Shown here: positions 58,554 to 64,000 of the stretch, one piece after another
Numbering within the stretch: position 1 is the first letter of the stretch
Layout of the letters: each line of letters starts with the position of its first letter
NCBI GenBank assembly: GCA_003971905.1
Contig: RSEE01000038.1
Location: 496,001 to 560,000 of the forward strand
DNA length: 64,000 bases
Origin: Moniliella sp. 'wahieum'
Taxonomy: Eukaryota > Basidiomycota > Moniliellomycetes > Moniliellales > Moniliellaceae
Reading direction: 5' to 3'
Translations under genes and position numbers: made by a program
The notes under the pieces: generated by a model
The model's input: the letters and a program-made list of their open reading frames with translations, nothing else
Databases searched by the model: none
What the model was told of the DNA's origin: nothing

Positions 58554-59890
58554 CCGCGGCGGGGGTTATAGCAGGAGAAGGGGACAAGGGAAGAGAAAGA
58601 GGCAGAATGGTGTGAGTGTTGGGAGTGCCTTCCCCGCGCGCTCGAGCGGAGAGGGGGGTGAATAAAAACCCCGGAGAGCAGCTCGGATTGGCCCACCGCC
58701 TATAATAGAGACGTTTGCACCGTTTGCTACGCCGCGCCTGCGGCCATGTCACAGTAGTCATAATGCGCGGAATGCAACCGTGGGGCTCGTGTGTGGACAG
58801 CCAGCTGCGGCCGGCTGACGCGGCTAAGCGCTGGCTGAGTACTACTCAGACTGAGTGCTGACACGGCTGATGCCGCGCAGACAGGCAACCTCCCGGGCTG
58901 TCGGCGATACGACGCAGCACGATACCATACCATACCGTACCATGCTATACCATCCCATCCTTACGATACTATGCTCGGCTCTGCTCGGCCTTGCTCGGCT
59001 GTCAATCGATTATTAATTAATCCACCAGCAGGCCTTTGCGGCGCCGGTGTCTGGCGGCGGACTATAACCCGAGACCGAGGCGGAGCGACATTGTGGCGTA
59101 GCTGCTACCCTGGGCCATTCAGCGCCCTTTGTGTTGGGGCCTCCCTTATGATATCCAACCACAGGCCCCAGTGCACCAGCCCTGTGGTATCAAATCTTCA
59201 AGCTTCAAGCTTCATCTATCAACGCTTCAAAGCTGCCGCCCAGTCAAGGTTGGGCGCACTGAAGAAATAGCCCAACCCAGGCACACCCGCGCCACAAGGA
59301 TCCCCCAACCCGCGTCATTTGGTTGCCATCGTCGGCGTTCAGCGTTCCACGCTCAGCAGCAGAGCAGAGGAGCGCGCAACAGCCATCTGCGCACCCGCAC
59401 GTTGGCATCAGCCACACGGCCGCCGTCGGAGATAGAGGTGGCCGAGGCCCAGCTCTGTATTACCGTCTCCAGGCTAAGCCAGCCGGCCGCGGCAAGGTGG
59501 TGGTGCAGTTGATGATGCTGTAACGCTGGCTTTAACGTCTTAACAGCTTTAACCTCCGTCTTACCTCCGGCACTCTGCTCACTGCATCATGCATCATGCA
59601 TCATGCATCACGTGAGTCCCAGTTGCACGTTGAAGCTTTCAGAGCGGAATCGGAACACTTTGCAATTTGCACGTTCAACGTTAAACGTTCGACGAACCTA
59701 GAATACGCTTGAAACGTTCATGCGGGGCTCCGCCGCTGCGGCCGAGTTTAATGAGCGGCGCTGTGCCCTTGCCGGGTGGATTCTACTTGGACTGGGAGCC
59801 AGCCGACCAAGATTCTACTGCGGTGCCTGCCCAAAGAAGAACCACTGACAGATTCTACTCCATCACCATCATTCACCTCCATCCACCGCC
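58554..59890. other. Divergent spacer between G6PD and the SUR7-like gene
   Basis: About 1.3 kb with no supported gene. Short repeats include ACCAT units (58922-58952), CTCGGCTCTG/CTCGGCCTTG (58973-59000), CATCATG units (59583-59608) and GTTCAACGTTAAACGTTCGA (59670-59690). Confidence 0.5.
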
Positions 59891-61150
59891 ATGCCTCGAG
59901 GTGTCTGTTGCGGACTTGGTGCGTATTCAGGTACCGAACTGGTATGCGTGTATGACATGACAACCGACTAATGACCGTCCCCTTTCCCACATTCCTCATT
60001 GCAGGCTCCTTGCTCATGTGCGCCGCCATGGTGCTGATGATTTGTCAACGTCGGTCAGATTGGCACCGGCCGGGTCGAACGCCACATTTATCTCGCTCAT
60101 CTCAATCTCACTGGCTTTGCCACTCGGGTTGCACAAGCCGATACAAGTGGGGTGCAACCGATCTTTGCCTCGAATCAGTCCGCCCCACTCCTCGCTGGCA
60201 ACGGCGCACGATTCAACTACTGGTGGGGAATGTACAGCGTATGTGGAAGCGATGGTGGTGCCGATAGCTCCAACCGTTCTTGTTCTTCCAACGAATTTGG
60301 CCACCCCTTCGAGCCAGTTCAGACCTTTGATGCCGACATTGGCTCGAATAACATCCCGGCCGGCGCCCTTTCAAATGATGGGTCGGGGGGCAGCATTGAC
60401 CCATCCAAGCTGAATAAAATCACCAATCCATCCTGGCTCGCTCACCTTTCCCGTGGCACGTTTTATCTTTTCTTTATCGGCACCATTGGCGGGCGTGTCT
60501 TGGCTCCTGAGCTTGCTCAATGGAGAGCGTTTTGCTCTGTTTCTCGCATCCCTCGCTTCTCTCCTTACCGCTGTCCTTCTTGGTGTCGGAGCAGCAATTT
60601 GGACCGCCATGCTGGGCATTATTCGCGACGAGCTCAAATCCGTTCACATTAGCCAGGAGTTTGGTTTGGACTATGGCAATGCTCTCTGGCTCAGGGCCGC
60701 GTTCGGCTGCGCACTATTGAGCATCATTCCTCTTCTGGTGGCCTGCTGCGAGCCTGGTCGGTCCTGCTACGGTCTGAGAAGGAGGAAGTACCAGAGCACG
60801 CCCCTCCAACCCGAATGGACCACGAAGCGAAACACTCCACTTCCATCCACCGGTTTGGAGCCAGTGGGCAGCAACCAGTACCTGAACTACCAGCGTGGGG
60901 ACGCCTACGATAACGCGTATACCCAACTGCCTACCCGGCTCCTGCACCGCCTCCCAAGACCCAAGCGTCGGCACCCGAGGTGGGACAGATCTATGTTCCC
61001 CCCCAACCGCTTCCGGGGCGCGCCGCTCAAACGAGCGGGTACACGCGCTACGAAGCGCGGGATGCGGGACGCCCAGGCCCAGAGCGCGCGTAGGACCGCT
61101 ACGATCGACCGGATGTCCGTTATGATCCTCGGTTCGATGATAACTATTGA
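59891..61150 (+). CDS. SUR7/PalI-family four-span membrane protein
   Basis: A short first exon (MPRGVCCGL) is joined across an 86-base intron (59919-60004, CTAATG branch site) to GSLLMCAAMVLMI and FVNVGQIGTGRVERHIYLAH. An extracellular loop with FNYWWGMYSVCGSD follows, matching the W-x-C loop signature of SUR7/PalI proteins. Three further spans come next: HLSRGTFYLFFIGTI, FALFLASLASLLTAVLLGVG and LRAAFGCALLSIIPLLVAC. The tail has Tyr/Arg/Pro-rich sequence ending YDPRFDDNY. Such proteins sit in eisosome-associated plasma-membrane domains or act in pH sensing (Rim9/PalI). Frames change near 60045, 60490, 60940 and 61090. About 380 residues. Confidence 0.8.
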
Positions 61151-62828
61151 GTTTTGTCTATGCCCCCTTGTCCCTCTCTTATCCTTTTCTCCCACCGTTC
61201 TCGCCCGCATCAGGTCCCGACCCTGCGTTCGGTCAGAGATCGTGTATCATCCCCCTCCATCTTGCGCATCGCACGCCACACCTGTTTCCCGTCTACTGCG
61301 AGGGCCCGTTATCGTTCCCAGAGGCCTTCCACCCTTTATGTTCATACCCATGCTCCCCTCCTCCTCCTGTGCACTCCATCGCTGCCAGGACATTGAATTG
61401 CTTTGGGATATCGTGCCTGATCCTACCTTGTATGTTAAACGTGGTATGCGTGTGGGCTACGTGCATAGACAACAGATATGGCTGCACTACTAGACTGTTA
61501 CGCCAAAGATGCGCTCTCCAAAATACTTGCAAAACACTCTCGTATTATACGCCTCATCCCTTTTCCTCTCTCGTGTTCTCCTTTTTTTCGTTGCTGTGAG
61601 CGCACCAAAAACATCATTATGCCTCTGCACTTTGGGGGGCGTAACTCGGCCAGTGATGGATGAAAATGGCAAGACGACTACAAGTACCGGAGCTGGGACG
61701 GTGGGACAAACTTGACCAGGTTGGAAAGCTGGAGACCTGTTGGATCTGTTGGACTTGTGGGACCTGTTTTTGGACCCTCATCTCTCTTCCGCATCTAGTA
61801 CTGGGGTTTCATGTAATCACGTTCCTGGTGGTGGTTACCTGCCAATGATGTTGATGATCACCGGGAACCACCCATCATGGATCTGCGCATTCGCGGTGCC
61901 AAGCTGTCCCGGAATGACATGTGTCATGCAGGACATGAGCCTGGGCTTGAGCTTAATGCAACAGAGAGTAGACACGTAGACCCCAGAAGTCCATTGCATG
62001 ACGTCAACGTAGAACCAGGTGGCGCCGCCCTACGTCATGGGTGTTTCAACCTGTTTCAACTGGGAACATTAAATCTTGCAAGTTCCCCAAAGTAACAACT
62101 AGCTTCCGTAGTAGCATCTCCACCGCTGCTGCTTCTCGAGAATGCCAAAAGGCCCATTCCCCCTACTCAGGCCTCAAGATTCAATCCTCTCGATCCCTTT
62201 TATAACGCTGGTAATAGTGGGATCTAATTTCTGTATCGCAACACGGATATATGTCGACGCATGATTGAGATCCTCGATGTGGTGATCGGGCCAATGAGGG
62301 CGACCTGCCGCATCATCATTCCTCAGCATTCTCCTCCTCGCAGGCCTGACCCTGCGACAGTCCCGTGAAGCTTGAGTAGTCCGACTGCATGCTGGGTGGC
62401 AACAGGCTGAGACCATAGCTGCTGGCTTATTAGCTTTCCTCTTGAGCCGGCACACGTCGATCGTTCCACATTGCGCATCGCTGTGTGTGGTTTTGGAGCC
62501 TTGCGTCAAAGATGCCGATGTCATCGATATCCACATCTGGGATCTGAGGGCCCCACCAGGCCACACCAGTCATCGACTGCGCCTCGCGCCCAGCCCCAGC
62601 ACGGCCAGCACACCTTCACTGCGTCACACACCAACTGTTGTGTTGCTGTTCCACGGGCCCCCTCATCATAACCTCCAGCGTGGGCCCGTGCGCTTGGCAC
62701 GCTGAGAGCAGCCAGTCTCCGCCCGGGCTAAAAGGAGAATGACGAACGTCCCCACGCTTCCGATTCCCATCTTTACCCCCCTTTCTTCTTTTTCCCACCA
62801 ACCAAGTTCTGTCCCGCTTGCCATCACC
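61151..62828. other. Spacer with no supported gene
   Basis: About 1.7 kb. A minus-strand frame ending at 62174 has a protein-like last stretch (STYIRVAIQKLDPTITSVIK), but the rest of it is composition-driven and it has no start or splice context. A Trp/Cys-rich frame at 61740-61790 comes from a TGTTGGATCTG-type repeat. Confidence 0.4.
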
Positions 62829-63364
62829 ATGACCTCCCCCGGCCTCACATCGAACGACCAAGCGCTCGGCTTCCGCTCTTCCGACGTCCCCCACGCCCAG
62901 GCCCAACACGCGACTGGCACCGTTGAACAACGTCGACCAAGGCCAATACTACCCCTGCCCCACATGCTGCTGCAACCTCCCAGCACCACTCTCATGGTCT
63001 GCACCATGACCCTCCCTTAATGTCGATGTGATTGATCGGGGTGGAAAGCCGGTTGGTGCAGGAAGCCGAGAAGGATGCCGCTTCGGCCGGCCTGGCCGGC
63101 AGCACAAGGATCATCAAGCCCTTGCACCCGGGCGAACCAGAAACTGGTACGTTCTCTTCTCCCGGCCTTTGCCAAGTATATACATGTCCATATGGGACGA
63201 CTTGTCGCTGACCTACACCCCCCGCGCTCGTAGTCGTCAACGATCCCAACATCCCTGACAGCGCCAAGGATGCACCGTGGTTTGGTGTTCCTCCGGTAGA
63301 GGGGGTGCCGTTCAAGGATCAAGTCAAGGCCAACGCGCTCTACTACCGCGGCAAGGTGTTTTGA
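62829..63364 (+). CDS. Small unrecognised protein of about 145 residues
   Basis: Starts MTSPGLTSNDQALGFRSSDV in a good context (CACCATGACC). It passes through a His/Ala/Gln-rich stretch and then reads VESRLVQEAEKDAASAGLAG and STRIIKPLHPGEPET. An 87-base intron at 63147-63233 (GTACGT donor, CTGACC branch site) joins to VVNDPNIPDSAKDAPWFGVP then VEGVPFKDQVKANALYYRGK and ends VF. No signal peptide, span or known motif is seen. Frames change near 62930 and 63030. The clean second exon and splice junction make it a real gene. Function unknown. Confidence 0.65.
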
Positions 63365-63408
63365 CACGGACAAAGTTCAGCAAGCTGCCGCCGAACTCCG
63401 GGGGGACA

Positions 63409-63621
63409 TTAGTGCGGAGTAGCTAGGATCCGCTGCTCTACCAATTTCCTAAGCCGCTCGGATTCCTCAACCGATTTATTGGTACCTAGCTTGTTGACAT
63501 ATATGGATTGTTTGCCGCCCTCCACATGTCGCCCGCACCGGCCTTATTTTGCGTTGTGTTGTCATCCTCGGTTGAGTTGATCTCGGGCCTGGGCGCCGGA
63601 TCGCTTTCGATCGACTCTTCC
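63409..63621 (-). CDS. Last exon of a gene extending to the right (partial)
   Basis: The reverse strand reads REESIESDPAPRPEINSTED, then NKAGAGDMWRAA and, after one frame change, YVNKLGTNKSVEESERLRKL and VEQRILATPH before a stop. A GGGTTGCAG acceptor lies just upstream (3' splice site at 63622), with a TATGAC branch-like site. The final 30 residues form a charged helix. Upstream exons were not identified in 63622-64000. It is convergent with the small gene at 62829-63364, 44 bases away. The family is not recognised. Confidence 0.4.
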
Positions 63622-64000
63622 CTGCAACCCCATTGTCATAGCATGAGATTCTAGATAGTGTATTACTCTTCACAGCACATGGAGGCAGGTGTGATCCATC
63701 TGGAACGCATCACTATAGGGCCGACGGCGCAGAATGGCGAGGAAAGAGGAGAGCGCCGGGGCATATATGTGGTGGTACAACAGCAAAAAGCTGAGGAAGG
63801 GCGGGGCGGACGGGGAGGGGGTACTATGGCTTGTAACTGCGATGTGTCCGTTGATACAAAGCTCCAATCCAAGATCCACAGAGACGAAGGTCTTGGTAGA
63901 GAGAAGGTGAACGCGGGGAGGAAAACGGAGCCAACTCGAAAAGGCATGATGCGGCGGTGGGGCTTATTTCATGATGTTTTTTTTCAAGACGGGTGAGGCC
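63622..64000. other. Right edge, unresolved
   Basis: It probably holds intron or further exons of the partial minus-strand gene. Open frames on both strands are uninformative. Confidence 0.35.

Noticed and set aside
61740-61790. Trp/Cys-rich mini-protein
   Set aside because: It arises from a short TGTTGGATCTG-type DNA repeat and has no gene context.
62174-62566. Minus-strand gene upstream of the small unknown gene
   Set aside because: Only the last 25 residues look protein-like; the rest is composition-driven, with no start context or splice sites.

Overview
This window looks like nuclear DNA of a basidiomycete fungus, most likely an intron-poor lineage such as Ustilaginomycotina. Three things point there. 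The recognisable proteins are eukaryotic and fungal (UBA1, Hsp90, CSN2, an ABCC transporter, a SUR7/PalI-family protein and a bE-like HD1 homeodomain protein). The introns are few and short, roughly 50-135 bases, with GT...AG ends and CTAAC or CTGAC branch sites. The gene space is GC-rich. Species and taxonomic order are not resolved.

Layout. 0.4-9.5 kb: a CUE-domain protein, a coiled-coil protein, tRNA-Thr(CGT), a FEN1/XPG-type nuclease and a catalase. 9.5-12.9 kb: a gene-free block with two solo LTR-like sequences of one family and a pair of inverted-repeat arms. 12.9-26.6 kb: an unrecognised signal-anchored membrane protein, a Cid1-type nucleotidyltransferase, a full ABCC transporter, COP9 signalosome subunit 2 and a bE-like HD1 gene. 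26.6-31.2 kb: gene-free and AT-rich. 31.2-38.4 kb: an intron-containing tRNA, Hsp90 and UBA1. 39.0-41.4 kb: a clear LTR-internal-LTR-internal-LTR array with a matching 5-base target-site duplication, best read as a non-autonomous TRIM-like retroelement. 41.4-52.4 kb: mostly low-complexity spacer, with a C2H2 zinc-finger gene and a long gene whose protein carries about fifteen F-x-P-A motifs. 52.4-63.6 kb: a Ran1/Ksp1-like kinase, glucose-6-phosphate dehydrogenase, a SUR7/PalI-type protein, a small unrecognised gene, and the last exon of a gene entering from the right edge.

Almost every protein-coding gene, including essential ones (UBA1, HSP90, CSN2, G6PD), changes reading frame several times while its amino-acid signature stays intact. 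The breaks often sit in short mononucleotide runs. I read this as uncorrected sequencing indels, not gene decay. Gene limits are therefore given from first start to last stop across frames, and many internal junctions are approximate.

The genes do not form one pathway. Two belong to the ubiquitin/NEDD8 world (UBA1 and CSN2; the CUE protein probably binds ubiquitin) and two to redox balance (catalase, G6PD). The HD1 gene marks a possible mating-type locus.
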